The position numbers and the translations under genes were made by a program. The notes under the pieces are model-generated. The model ran no database searches. It was not told the DNA's origin and was given only the letters and a program-made list of their open reading frames with translations. A DNA stretch of 64,000 nucleotides, from positions 62,001-126,000 of the forward strand of contig JAUCBJ010003326.1 of NCBI GenBank assembly GCA_032718475.1. Direction: 5' to 3'. This DNA is from Nemertoderma westbladi (taxonomy: Eukaryota > Xenacoelomorpha > Nemertodermatida > Nemertodermatidae). Positions 10,621 to 19,764 of the stretch are shown one piece after another. How positions within the stretch are numbered: position 1 is the first letter of the stretch; each line of letters begins with the position of its first letter.

Positions 10621-10627
10621 TAGCCAC
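8735..10627 (-). CDS. RTE-like reverse transcriptase ORF, intact but 5'-truncated
   Basis: A 630-codon open frame covering the RT and C-terminal regions of element B. Blocks in order: RASGVDGVPPEVFKIPE (133-149), LVPVPKKGNLTLYGSFRG (176-193), the catalytic FVDFFKAFDS with Asp261, GVLQGDTLAP (317-326), DFADDLGVLS with the catalytic pair at about 374-375, then LYGSPCWALT and FAGHCFRREDQPVHNLVLW near the C-terminus. No stop or frameshift is present. The first residues (MAKP) come from the target-site duplication, so the start codon belongs to flanking DNA and the real start lay in the missing 5' part. The protein lacks the EN domain and would not retrotranspose alone. Confidence 0.85.
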   Translation of the reverse strand: MAKPETTAAKNAVKAASRSLNRQYSANLQELINQQVDAINDADDSRQSSQAWKSINLLTGRKSQPTTKVKAESPADRLNGWKAHFEKLLNNDRVLPDNFIEVKVSESVLPDIPIGDISFAEVKAAAKSIKTNRASGVDGVPPEVFKIPECLKLIYPIIVDMYRTTRVPQEMKTNKLVPVPKKGNLTLYGSFRGISLISIAAKLYNRILLNRIRDPIERLLRGNQNGLRKGRGTMEPILALRRIIEELSKKKDRHLAVIFVDFFKAFDSVSRSRMFSILSLYGIPDEIIAAIRSVYDGSTTFVSTVDGDTEPFEVLWGVLQGDTLAPFLFIIVVDYVLRMSLDHYNDDGVMITPPTGSRSRGNPAKYLTDLDFADDLGVLSESLEGVQRLLSSLEHAASSVGLFINSRKTKILTVNFESPQQVSDRMTISSKDGMLEHVDDFCYLGSWIRKSGEDLRIRKGKAWAALNRLSRIWKSPRINRKLKVRLFRAAVVPVLLYGSPCWALTAEDTKSLDGTFTRMLRRVHCVKYNAHISNQTLYNIGGVSLVPPSLTLEQNRLRFAGHCFRREDQPVHNLVLWQPHGVNKHGGQPMTFLRRILKDTGLKDADDLANVMGDRELWRCNFVDKPVQHS

Positions 10628-10678
10628 TGATGGTCTAGGGCAGAAGTCAGAATGAATGATTTTTGCCGTATTGCGACA
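10621..10678. repeat. Right target-site duplication of B and remainder of the 147-bp unit
   Basis: 10621-10631 repeats TAGCCACTGAT. 10632-10678 is the rest of copy 3 (GGTCTAGGGCAGAAGTCAG through TTGCGACATA) with one base missing relative to copies 1 and 2. The repeat array ends here. Confidence 0.85.
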
Positions 10679-11214
10679 TATTATTCATATGTAAACAAGA
10701 TATCAGGAATCCGCAAAGTGAAAATTGTGCTGATTGGCCGGTCAAATAACATAGAGGGTTTGGGACAAAGAAAATACTGACCAATGGCTGGTGGTTTCAT
10801 CACTAGAGCTCTTTACCATAAATAAAAGCAACAGGGCATAAGTTTTATCCGTTCTCAAATTTCTTGAGAATATTGCTGGTTTTAGAGTAGTTCGCGTATT
10901 GCACAAAAAAGACACCTTTTTGCCGCCAAAGCTTTAACAAATATCCTGCTGTTGAAGCAATTATTGTTCTTAACAATCATTTGTAATTGTCAAACAATAG
11001 TTTCAATAATTAAAATTATTATTCTACACTCACTTGGTTACCATGAAAACGGCGATTAATGATTATTCTAAATAAATAATCAAATAATATAGGCACCTAC
11101 AGTGAAATCACATGCGTTACCTGGACAGAGGACAGCTAACATTAATGTTCCAGAATAGAATACACACAGCGCAGCACAATTTAATAATCTCTATATAGCT
11201 AGCTTTCCATGGTT
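10679..11214. other. Intergenic stretch with promoter-like motifs and a dispersed repeat
   Basis: No open frame of note. ATTGG (near 10733), CCAAT (near 10782) and ATAAATAAAAG (near 10820) are spaced as in a CCAAT/TATA promoter, but no coding region follows. About 10945-11060 is the second copy of the repeat also found at about 7381-7480. Confidence 0.4.
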
Positions 11215-12065
11215 GATAGTAACTTCAGATCATGCAACTAAATATCTAGGTGTAACCATGAGTGATAGTGGGCGTTTCTCATTACACATCACCAACATTT
11301 GGAAAACTGATCTCAGTTGTGGATGGATACTAAGGGCATTACAACCCGTAATGTAATCCCCATGGTTACGCTTTTAATTCTTTCGTCCGTTCAATACTAA
11401 AATATTGCTGCCAGTTGTGGAATCCAGCTAACTGTAGCTGATATACAAAAAATCGAAAATATACAACGGGCCGCCGCATATTTGGTATGAAGGACATAAA
11501 TTATTGGGAACGCTTGAAAATTTTAAGGTTATTCTCACTGGAACGGAGGGCGGAGGAGTGAAAGGTATATAATATTATAGGCCTATACAATATACATGGA
11601 AAATTCTCGAAAATCGAGTTACAAATATTGGAGGTCGACTTTGTACCATACCGTCCATTGCAAGTAAGGCTACGCGTTCGTGTAGCCTTCGCGCAGCACG
11701 AGACTCAGTTAACCTGAGAAACTGTAATCCAACTACTTGTTTGTATTTACAATACGCCGCCTTGGAACTTCAGAATCTTTCTAAAACCTTTGAAAGACCA
11801 CATGTTTACCAAATTTGGTTTATTTTCATCACTGATTGACGGACATATTTCGGTTTTTATCAAAGTCCGAACGACGACGGCGACAGGCAACGACAACCAA
11901 CTCGTTAATGGTACCCCTATGCCAAGGCATCGCTCACTTCGTGGCTCGCCCCACATATCACGTTTCTTCTCTTATAGACAATAGTTTTTGTGTTATTGGT
12001 CCTAAATTATTTAACACCATGCCAAAACATAAGAGACTCAAATTCAAAGAGACTTCGACAACCCA
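11215..12065 (+). pseudogene. Non-LTR retrotransposon C-terminal relic
   Basis: Plus-strand frames near 11230 read ATKYLGVTMSDSGRFSLHI. Pieces after it, in shifting frames, read YCCQLWNPAN, KIENIQRA-like sequence, GMKDINYWERLKILRLFSLE, then near 11965-12035 SFCVIGPKLFNTMPKHKR. These are the characteristic blocks downstream of the RT palm in jockey/CR1/Rex-type elements (LEYCCQLWNP, NYWERLKxLxLxSLERRRER and GPKLFNxxP). Many frameshifts and stops, plus repeat R1 near 11765-11955, interrupt it. It may belong to the family of the 41-260 fragment. Confidence 0.7.
11765..11955. repeat. Interspersed repeat family R1, copy 2
   Basis: TTTACCAAATTTGGTTTATTT and, at the right end, GGTACCCCTATGCCAAGG followed by GGCTCGCCCCACA match copy 1 at 1255-1425. 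It appears inserted in the C-terminal RT relic. Confidence 0.55.
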
Positions 12066-12282
12066 AATCCAATATAGGGCGGCCTATTCTATTACCTTAT
12101 TACCCATCAGCCGTATAACCGCAGTAATTATCATGCTACAAAGAAGGGTACTGTTACCTAGAAAGGTCAAGGTAGTAAGTAGTAGGGCCCGGCGGTCAAG
12201 CCAATGAGATGTCACTTGGTTGCGAAATCTATCATGTTGTCATACAGTAATTGTATTATTAGTAATTGCAACTAATTCGATT

Positions 12283-13185
12283 CGTTTACCTGGATACCGC
12301 GACAATGACCGCTGCGACACGGCCTTTACACACCCTTCCAGTTTACCTTTACCTGGATACCGCGACAATGACCGCTGCGACACGGCCTTTACACACCCTT
12401 CCAGTTTACCTTTACCTGGATACCGCGACAATGACCGCTGCGACACGGCCTTTACACACCCTTCCAGTTTACCTTTACCTGGATACCGCGACAATGACCG
12501 CTGCGACACGGCCTTTACACACCCTTCCAGTTTACGTTTACCTGGATACCGCGACAATGACCGCTGCGACACGGCCTTTACACACCCTTCCAGTTTACCT
12601 TTACCTGGATACCGCGACAATGACCGCTGCGACACGGCCTTTACACACCCTTCCAGTTTACCTTTACCTGGATACCGCGACAATGACCGCTGCGACACGT
12701 CCTTTACACACCCTTCCAGTTTACCTTTACCTGGATACCGCGTCAATGACCGCTGCGACACGTCCTTTACACACCCTTCCAGTTTACCTTTACCTGGATA
12801 CCGCGACAATGACCGCTGCGACACGGCCTTTACACACCCTTCCAGTTTACCTTTACCTGGATACCGCGACAATGACCGCTGCGACACGGCCTTTACACAC
12901 CCTTCCAGTTTACCTTTACCTGGATACCGCGACAATGACCGCTGCGACACGGCCTTTACACACCCTTCCAGTTTACCTTTACCTGGATACCGCGACAATG
13001 ACCGCTGCGACACGGCCTTTACACACCCTTACAGTTTACCTTTACCTGGATAACGCGACAATGACCGCTGCGACACGGCCTTTACACACCCTTCCAGTTT
13101 ACCTTTACCTGGATACCGCGACAATGACCGCTGCGACACGGCCTTTACACACCCTTCCAGTTTACCTTTACCTCTTACCCATACT
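12283..13185. repeat. 63-bp minisatellite, about 14 copies
   Basis: Head-to-tail copies of a unit running GGATACCGCGACAATGACCG, CTGCGACACGGCC, TTTACACACCCTTCC, AGTTTACCTTTACCT. Copies are nearly identical, with scattered substitutions such as GTC for GAC and TCC for GCC. The unit is more GC-rich than its surroundings. Since 63 is a multiple of 3, it is open in several frames on both strands. The open frames (GYRDNDRCDTAFTHPSSLPL in one) have no other sign of being coding. 12066-12282 between this and the RT relic shows no gene. Confidence 0.95.
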
Positions 13186-13600
13186 GATATAGTTTACGGG
13201 TTGGGGGAAAGCTCCGAAGATTCCCGATGCATCTGGAATTTACTCGTCTTATCAGGAAGGGGCATTTTCATCCTTGTGATTAATTTATTGATCCAACGCA
13301 CGCCAGACTTGGATTGGTCAGCACATTATTTCCTTTGTGTTGTCAATATTCGAGTGGCTTGGGGTGACGTTTCCTGTAGAGTACGATTTGATTGCTTGTA
13401 CGAGAGCTATACAAAGTTATCAACTGCTTGCTATGTTCGCAAAAACCATAACCTATTAAATGAACTCGTTCTTGTAATTTTATTTTATTTATCCATACAC
13501 CATTTACTTTCATTTTATCTATTTACCACATCTCTTTGGTGTTTTGTTTTGCACGCTATTAGTTTTAGTGCATGGTCCTATTTGATGTTGTTACCTTTAG
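13186..13600. other. Presumed intron upstream of the MCTP exon
   Basis: An open frame of about 142 codons spans 13201-13629 but has no recognisable features and runs across the splice acceptor at 13599-13600. The 3' end has a pyrimidine-rich tract and TTACCTTTAG, a normal acceptor. No upstream MCTP exon was identified. Confidence 0.4.
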
Positions 13601-13780
13601 GATGTCGTGACAGTTTCTCGAATAGATAGCGACGTTAGCAAAGAAGCCGAATCTGTTGGTGACTCAGTCATCCTCCCAACCCGCCACACTGGTAATAATA
13701 GTTCGTTCGAAGTTATTGAGTCTCAGGACGAATTACGTTCACCACTCTCCATAACCAATGCTATTGTTTCAGTGGATAAG
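13601..13780 (+). CDS. Internal exon, probable N-terminal region of an MCTP-like C2 protein
   Basis: A 180-nt segment is open in phase 0 and bounded by good splice signals: TTGTTACCTTTAG before 13601 and GTGGATAAG then GTATGAG at 13781. It encodes 60 residues, including DVVTVSRIDSDVSKEAESVG and SSFEVIESQDEL, that are acidic, Ser-rich and probably disordered. Its end phase (0) matches the start phase of the exon at 17718, so the two can be joined without breaking the frame. MCTP proteins have a variable, disordered N-terminal region before their first C2 domain, which fits. The link to MCTP rests on that junction, because this exon alone has no family motif. Confidence 0.6.
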
Positions 13781-13940
13781 GTATGAGATGTTTGGCGTAG
13801 ATGTAGAGGCTTTGGCTAATAATGGTTCGTTTTTGTGGAATGACTGGGGCAAATTCATTTCTTACTTCAATTGTTCTATTGCCTATCCGGGTAGAAATAA
13901 TTATACATCTATAATAACTATCTACATCATTGTGTGCAAA

Positions 13941-14045
13941 GTAGCACTTTGCGGCGTTATAAACCGAGTTTATTTATGTACCGAGCGAGCGCAACGTGGG
14001 AGGTTTACATAAATAAACAGGGATCTTTAACGCTGAAAAGTGACC
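13941..14045. repeat. Imperfect inverted repeat, hairpin-forming
   Basis: GTTTATTTATGTA (13968-13980) pairs with TACATAAATAAAC (14006-14018). The outer flanks (GCAAAGTAGCACTTTGCGGC and, reversed, GCAAAGGTCACTTTTCAGCG) continue the pairing to about 45 nt per arm with mismatches. It may be a small foldback element in the intron. Confidence 0.6.
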
Positions 14046-14067
14046 TTTGCAAACAATGATGTATGTA

Positions 14068-14655
14068 ATTTTGTTACATTATGTCAACTTATCAGAGTTC
14101 GGTATGTGAAGAAAGGATTTTATGGATGCTCATTTATACATTTTAATTATGTACTATATCGAATATACGTTAAATTTATTAACAGGTACACAGTATTAAT
14201 TATACATTTAAATCTAATTAAAGTTTATTGGAAGTTATCTCCTGCATGGATGTGATAAATCGTTAATCCATCTTGACTTTAGTCGACTGAAGCAAACTTA
14301 GTCACCGTCTGTGTCCGTTCAGTTTTACTGAACACTCGCCATTTTTTTTGCTCATTTTCTCTAAATTGTTTCTATTGGACGTCTTGACTCGACATAATGG
14401 AATGCTGTAAGCATTAAACAATTTAATTATTTACATACAGTAGCTAGTCCCGTCGTTGCAAACTGGATAATAAAGCAGCACGCATTAATATAAATGGAAA
14501 TAATACATTCTGGAATACGGTAATTGAAGTTGTTTCCATGTCATTGATTACTTTGCAGCGTTCCGTCCTATAGGCCGCAACGCTGCAATGTAGTACTTTG
14601 CAGCGTTACGAGTAATTCACCAGAACGCTGTTAAGTTGACATAATGTAACAAAAT
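14068..14655. mobile_element. Possible small DNA transposon with 24-bp terminal inverted repeats
   Basis: The arms at 14068-14091 and 14632-14655 are perfect 24-nt inverted complements, starting ATTTTGTTACATT. The 540 bp between them has no coding capacity but repeats the motif TACTTTGCAGCGTT near the right end, a motif related to the hairpin just outside the left arm. Direct target duplications were not clear, so the true ends may lie further out. Confidence 0.5.
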
Positions 14656-14680
14656 ATATCAATATGAAATCTATAATATT

Positions 14681-14714
14681 AAACTACTACTACTAGGTCG
14701 AGCGAACTTGGACA
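14681..14714 (-). mobile_element. 3'-end fragment of RTE family A
   Basis: ACTACTACTAGGTCGAGCGA followed by ACTTGGACAG matches the 3' terminus of element A at 3988-4023. It is a severely 5'-truncated copy in the same orientation. Confidence 0.6.
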
Positions 14715-14980
14715 GCATTAAAACGGATAACATTAAAATCACATCTATAATGTAATGTTAATTAACTATCAACATAATTTTGTAAAAAGTAGCACTTTTA
14801 ATATCAACTTTGTGCTGTTCTAAAGAAAACTTCAATTTTTTAAAAATTAACCAAACACAAAAACCGCCATTTAAAATTAAAAACAATTTTAAAACCCACC
14901 TTTGGAAAACATTAGCTACCATTAAAAATCACTACAGTAGATATGGATAGTAGAAGACAGATCTAACATTTACCAAAAAA
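14715..14980. other. Intron sequence, nothing seen
   Basis: AT-rich sequence between the family A tail and the foldback element, with no gene or repeat recognised. Confidence 0.4.
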
Positions 14981-15881
14981 TACACCATGACCCGTAATAT
15001 AGTGTCATTTTCTGATGACATGGACCCCCCCCCCCCCCCCCCCCCCAGATCTTTCTACAAATCTTTATCATATTGCTTGAACTTTGAAACATAACTAGTT
15101 CAACTCACCGTGGTTGACCCCATGAAGCCGGAATTTTCGATTTTTAATTTAAATTTTTTTATAGGCGTTTTAAAAAAGTGTCTTTTGCGAAATCGTACCC
15201 TCCGTGTCGTGGCCATTCTTCACATTAGTTCGTTGCAAGGATTCAAAATATGTAACAATATCTGAAATTCGTCAAGAAACAGCTGAGATATCGGCGTTCA
15301 AAGATTGCAAGAAGTATCGTTCGCTGAAGGCCATTTATTCTATTAAATAAATACACGATGTTCTGGAACATTTTGTTTAAGTATGAATAGCTACACAATA
15401 GATCTGTTGGATAGGCATTCCGCTGTTGCCTACCAACTCGTAAATTATAAAACACGTTCTAGAATATTGGGTATTTATTAAATAGAATAAATGACTTTCA
15501 ACGAACGATAATTCTTGCAATCTTTGAACACTTATATGTACAATATTTCTCAACGACATTCAAACATTGTTACATATTTGGAATCCTTGCAACGCAAGCT
15601 TTCTAATGATATGATAAAATTACGACTAATGTGAAGAATGGCCACGATACGGAGGATGCGATTTCGTAAATGACACTTTTTTAAAACGCTTATAAAAAAA
15701 ATTTAAAGGCAAAATCGAAAATTCCGGCTTCATAGGGTCAATGACGGTGAGTGGAACTAGTTGTGTTTCAAATTTTAAGCAATATGATAAAGATTTGTAG
15801 AAAAATTTGGGGCGGGGGGGGGGGGGGGGGTGGGGGGTCCGTGTCATCAGAAAATGACACTATATTACGGGACATGGTGTA
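14981..15881. mobile_element. Large palindromic foldback element
   Basis: Nearly the whole 901 bp is one imperfect palindrome centred near 15430. The outer ends are TACACCATG (14981) and CATGGTGTA (15873-15881). Inside, AATATAGTGTCATTTTCTGA pairs with its complement near 15848-15868. A C-run at about 15026-15046 is mirrored by G-runs at about 15810-15837, and CCGGAATTTTCGATTTT is mirrored near 15707-15726. Near the centre GTTGGATAGGC pairs with GCCTACCAAC. The arms are about 450 bp and clearly diverged, and no transposase frame is present. This fits a non-autonomous foldback-type DNA transposon within the MCTP intron. Confidence 0.8.
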
Positions 15882-17717
15882 TATAGATTATAGTACTATA
15901 CTATAAACAATCTATTTTATATTTCATATTAATGACGGCGTCAAGACGCCGTGAAGGAACCGAAGTTAAACCAAACCGAAACTAATATTTTTACAGGCCA
16001 TAAGCCGCAAACTTTTTTTTTCAGGATATCAACTCTAAACCAGTTTCGAATCTGAGTGCCTGGTTACGAATTTGAATTTCCAATTACGAATTTGAATACC
16101 TGGTTACCAATCTGTATTTCCGCATTACGAATCAATGTGTTTGGTTAAAAATATGAGCACCTTGTCACGAATTGATGTCCCTGGTTACAATTTGTTACAA
16201 ATGGTTGCAAATATGAGCACCCAGTATCAGCCAGCACTACCTATACTAATATTGTAATTTGCACATGTTCAGCATTTAGAATAAAAAATTGCACCAAGGT
16301 AGTGAACAAAGTTAGTTAGCAAACAATTGTATTATCTCATAATCTGTTCCTAATAATTATTAAAGCAGTTAAGGCACCATCTCCTGTCTACATCTAAATT
16401 ATATCTGATACCAAACACCACTCATAGTATTAATGTTGCAAAAACATAATTAAACCTCCAAACTCCATTTTAATTTAACATTGCCACTATTAGTATAGTT
16501 TATTAATAGTACCCTACAGTTAACAGTACATATATGGCGAGTTAGAACTGCGAGTCATCAGTGCACTTAGGTGTAGGTTTCAGTGTGTTTGTCGGATAGC
16601 CAATATCAGAATATATAACTAGCCATAGTATAATTATAATTCTTCGCTGAGATGGCTTGCCGTTGCAGCTTCTGCTGCACGAAGGCCTCACACGTGTACA
16701 CTCTATAACTAAATAGTCATTCAGGTGGCCAGCTTTTCCCAGGAACCTACTGTAATAGACATTCGCATTCATTGAATCCAGGGATACTGTAGATTGGGTT
16801 ATGGTTGGGGTTGAAACAGTTTCATTTATTGAACCTGCAATAATGTTTCAACTTTCAAGAACTGCCAAGAAGTTAAGATATGCCTATAAATAGAATTACG
16901 TTTTTCTGTATTTCTAGAAAAACTCAGATGTTTAATAGATCAAACTTACTGCTGCACCTCCTTGTTTTTGAAACTCAGACCATAATTTTAATGATAACTC
17001 TGACAACTCTGCCACATGTTCTAGAACTTATTTTTTGGGTATAGTTTATGTTTATTTTAATGTTTTATGTAAATGTTAAATTTTAAATTGTAAATTTTGT
17101 TTATTTTTTTTATAAATCTAGAATTTTTATTTTTTTTTAATTATTTAAATTTTTCTAGAATAGCAAAGTTTACTTAAGTTTAGAAAATTCCAAACATACT
17201 ATGATAAAGTACTACTTTATAACGTGATGAACTCCTCGTTTGTTATAAATCTCGTTTAAAAAAGTTTGGTTGTTGTAAATAGACGGACGGAACGCTACAT
17301 TTTACAATTTACTTTTATAAAAATATTTTGGTTGATATTATAGTTATAAAATTTCCTCCAAGCTCAAGTACACGAAGTATTACATAAAGTAAACAAAGAA
17401 GTACATAAAAGTTTCATTAATTTCTACGCGGATAGTAATTATCTTCCATCTGAGTGATAATTAGAATTTTCCACTGGGTAGTTATAAATCCCCAACGGGT
17501 AATAATTGCCATTATGGTGGAAGATATTATACTCAGTGGTGCTTATCAATTTATCCACCCGGGAGGAAAATAAGAAGGGAGGCAAATACTTGGCTGTATT
17601 CATCATCTACAGTACTATTCACCTTATTTCGCATGCCCACGATTATTTATTTCTATGTAACTATTGGTTTGTTTGTATGTTTTTGAGTCACCAAAATTTA
17701 TTGTTTATTGTTTATAG
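15882..17717. other. Remainder of the MCTP intron
   Basis: No exon recognised. 16045-16225 carries a degenerate repeat of about 20-22 bp (see next entry). About 17000-17160 is strongly T-rich. The 3' end has TTTATTGTTTATAG just before 17718, a strong acceptor. Confidence 0.5.
16045..16225. repeat. Degenerate tandem repeat of about 20-22 bp
   Basis: Successive units resemble CTGGTTACGAATTTGAATTTC: GGTTACGAATTTGAAT, AATTACGAATTTGAATAC, GGTTACCAATCTGTATTTC, CATTACGAATCAATGTG and so on. Divergence is high, so unit borders are approximate. Confidence 0.5.
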
Positions 17718-17844
17718 GACAGCAGAATCAGTCCGGAATCCGGTTACTTCCCTAATCTCTCCGACGGATCTATGCAATACACTTGTTATCAAATAGAATT
17801 GACTCTAAGGGAAGGGAGAGACTTAGCAGTGCGAGATAGAAGAG
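17718..17844 (+). CDS. Mctp: Internal exon encoding the start of a C2 domain, MCTP-like
   Basis: A 127-nt exon follows the acceptor TTTATTGTTTATAG and ends at the donor AGAG then GTGAGT (17845). In phase 0 it encodes 42 residues ending YQIELTLREGRDLAVRDRRG, where the last Gly codon is split across the junction. This matches the first strand and loop of the first C2 domain of MCTP proteins, which continues TSDPYVKF in the next exon. MCTPs are ER-anchored Ca2+-binding proteins with three C2 domains and two C-terminal membrane spans, involved in ER membrane shaping and, in flies, presynaptic homeostasis. The SDPYVKF exon was not found within the window. Other tandem-C2 families (synaptotagmin-like, ferlin, E-Syt) begin C2 domains similarly but fit this block less well. 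Confidence 0.7.
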
Positions 17845-17868
17845 GTGAGTTATCGGTGTAGTTAGAGT

Positions 17869-18304
17869 TACGGTTAGGGCTAGGGCTAGGGCTAGGGCTA
17901 GGGCTAGGGCTAGGGCTAGGGCTAGGGCTAGGGCTAGGGCTAGGGCTAGGGCTAGGGCTAGGGCTAGGGCTAGGGCTAGGGCTAGGGCTAGGGCTAGGGC
18001 TAGGGCTAGGGCTAGGGCTAGGGCTAGGGCTAGGGCTAGGGCTAGGGCTAGGGCTAGGGCTAGGGCTAGGGCTAGGGCTAGGGCTAGGGCTAGGGCTAGG
18101 GCTAGGGCTAGGGCTAGGGCTAGGGCTAGGGCTAGGGCTAGGGCTAGGGCTAGGGCTAGGGCTAGGGCTAGGGCTAGGGCTAGGGCTAGGGCTAGGGCTA
18201 GGGCTAGGGCTAGGGCTAGGGCTAGGGCTAGGGCTAGGGCTAGGGCTAGGGCTAGGACTAGGGCTAGGGCTAGGGCTAGGGCTACGGTTAGGGTTAGGGT
18301 CGGG
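17869..18304. repeat. Telomere-like TAGGGC hexamer array
   Basis: About 68 head-to-tail copies of TAGGGC, a one-base variant of the metazoan telomere hexamer TTAGGG, with a single TAGGAC interruption near 18256. Both borders carry canonical or near-canonical TTAGGG units (ACGGTTAGGG on the left, ACGGTTAGGGTTAGGGT on the right). The array starts about 25 bp inside the intron that follows the C2 exon and ends against the 3' end of RTE copy D. It is interstitial, not a chromosome end, since complex sequence lies on both sides. Confidence 0.9.
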
Positions 18305-18709
18305 TCTACTACTGCAATCGACCGGCTGCATTGCAGCTGCACATTGAGACGCTATTTCGGCTTAACAATAAATTTGTGCTCCCATTATGCATTCCGAATT
18401 CGACATACAGCAATGCAACTTGCATTAAGAATACATTCCAGGCTCGTCAACAATATTGCGCCGCCACAACTGCCTAATGCCTATCCTCCATGACTTTCGC
18501 GAGATTATCCGCATCTCCAAGGCCAGTGTCCTCTAAAAGACGTCTCACGAAAGTCCACCATGATTATTTTGTCAATGAGGTTCCCAAAGAACAATATTGT
18601 GCACTTGCTGTTCCTCATGGCGAAGGTAATGTCCTGCGAAGCGGGATAGTGGGAAGCGGGAAGCTGTGTAGTGTCTGGTTAAAGATGTGTGCATTGTGTA
18701 TGTGACCTC
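18305..18709 (-). mobile_element. RTE copy D, 3' part, degenerate
   Basis: The plus-strand text follows the 3' end of family B/C: GGCTGCATTGCAGCTGCA, GCGCCGCCACAACTGCCTA, AAGGCCAGTGTCCTCTAAA and GTGTCTGGTTAAAGATGTGT all have close matches in 8700-9040. About 80 bp of extra sequence sits near the 3' end. The copy breaks off at GTATGTGACCTC (18698-18709) and resumes at 24375. It is older and more diverged than B or C. Confidence 0.75.
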
Positions 18710-18992
18710 AAATATTATTATTTATTATTATTATTTAACCTTCCTGCACTGTTGGGGTACTATAGTACCCCACAGCCACTTTGAGTAGCTCGTGCTCAGA
18801 GTTGCCAGCAGCTTAGAAGCTGGTCTTCTAGGAATGCCTGCACCATATAGGGGTCTTTCATAATATATTTACGTTTTTTGAAAAATATTTATTACTTTTG
18901 ACATATTTTTAGTTCAACCTCCTACTATGCTTTGGGGTACTATAGTACCCCAGTACTATATCTATTGTACTGTAGACTGTAGTCCTGATATT

Positions 18993-19198
18993 GATATCAG
19001 TATATGGGTAGGTATTGTACGGTACAGGTACATAGCCATTGTACAGTTGTATGTTAGCCTGATAGTAGGTATGTACCGGTACTGTATTGTAGCTGAATAG
19101 CCTAAACGGTATATGGATATCAGTATATGGGTAGGTACTGTACGGTACCGGTACATAACCATTGTACAGTTGTATGTTAGCCTGATAGTAGGTATAAA
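18993..19198. repeat. 123-bp direct repeat inside the piggyBac-type element
   Basis: GATATCAGTATATGGGTAGG starts copies at 18993 and 19116. The second copy is incomplete, ending near GATAGTAGGTAT at about 19195. Confidence 0.85.
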
Positions 19199-19764
19199 TG
19201 TATATGTGTGAGGCACGCATATTCAGTTTTGTTACAACTGCAAACCATAAGGATTGACTCGTATATTTGCCTACTACACTATAGGCCTACAATATATATA
19301 TTGTTATTCTGCAAATATAATCTTTCTATCTGTACCTACACTACATTTATTACCGGTATGTATATTGTATATTGGACTATTATGTAGGGTAATACATTCC
19401 TGGGGCCTATATTTTACTGTATATAATACTTAATATATTGTATTATCCCATGTTTTATTATATTTGTGATTGCTTTGAATGTACGGGCCCAGGTCACCCT
19501 ACATTCCTTACTACAACTCCAGTTTTATTATATTTCATGTTTCTCTATGTACTGTAAGTTGCATGTATCAGTATTTGCCTATATATTGTCTGAATACTAC
19601 TATTGTCTTATTGTCTATATAGATATATATATAACACACTGTTTTAGATAAATGATGCAGTTTTTTTGAAAACCTAAATTTGCCTGACACCAGACTAAAT
19701 GATTATACCTGCATGGCACGTGACAAAACTTACAGATGGTCTATCTACTATACAATACAACGAG

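Noticed and set aside
9202-10655. Plus-strand frames of 61-162 codons over element B
   Set aside because: They are antisense shadows of the intact RT frame, and the same shadows occur antisense to copy C.
12220-13192. Frames of 277, 308 and 257 codons
   Set aside because: They are the 63-bp minisatellite read in different frames and strands; no codon bias or domain supports any one.
13201-13629. A 142-codon open frame with hydrophobic segments
   Set aside because: It crosses a strong splice acceptor at 13600 in a different frame from the exon and has no recognisable features; it is probably intronic.
13758-14255. Open frames of 84 and 71 codons
   Set aside because: They overlap the splice donor, a hairpin and a TIR element, and their composition is that of AT-rich non-coding DNA.
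17869-18304. A true chromosome end
   Set aside because: Complex sequence, including an exon on one side and transposons on the other, flanks the array, so it is interstitial.
17770-18342. Leu-Ala and Pro-Ser dipeptide repeat proteins
   Set aside because: They are translations of the TAGGGC array on the minus strand.
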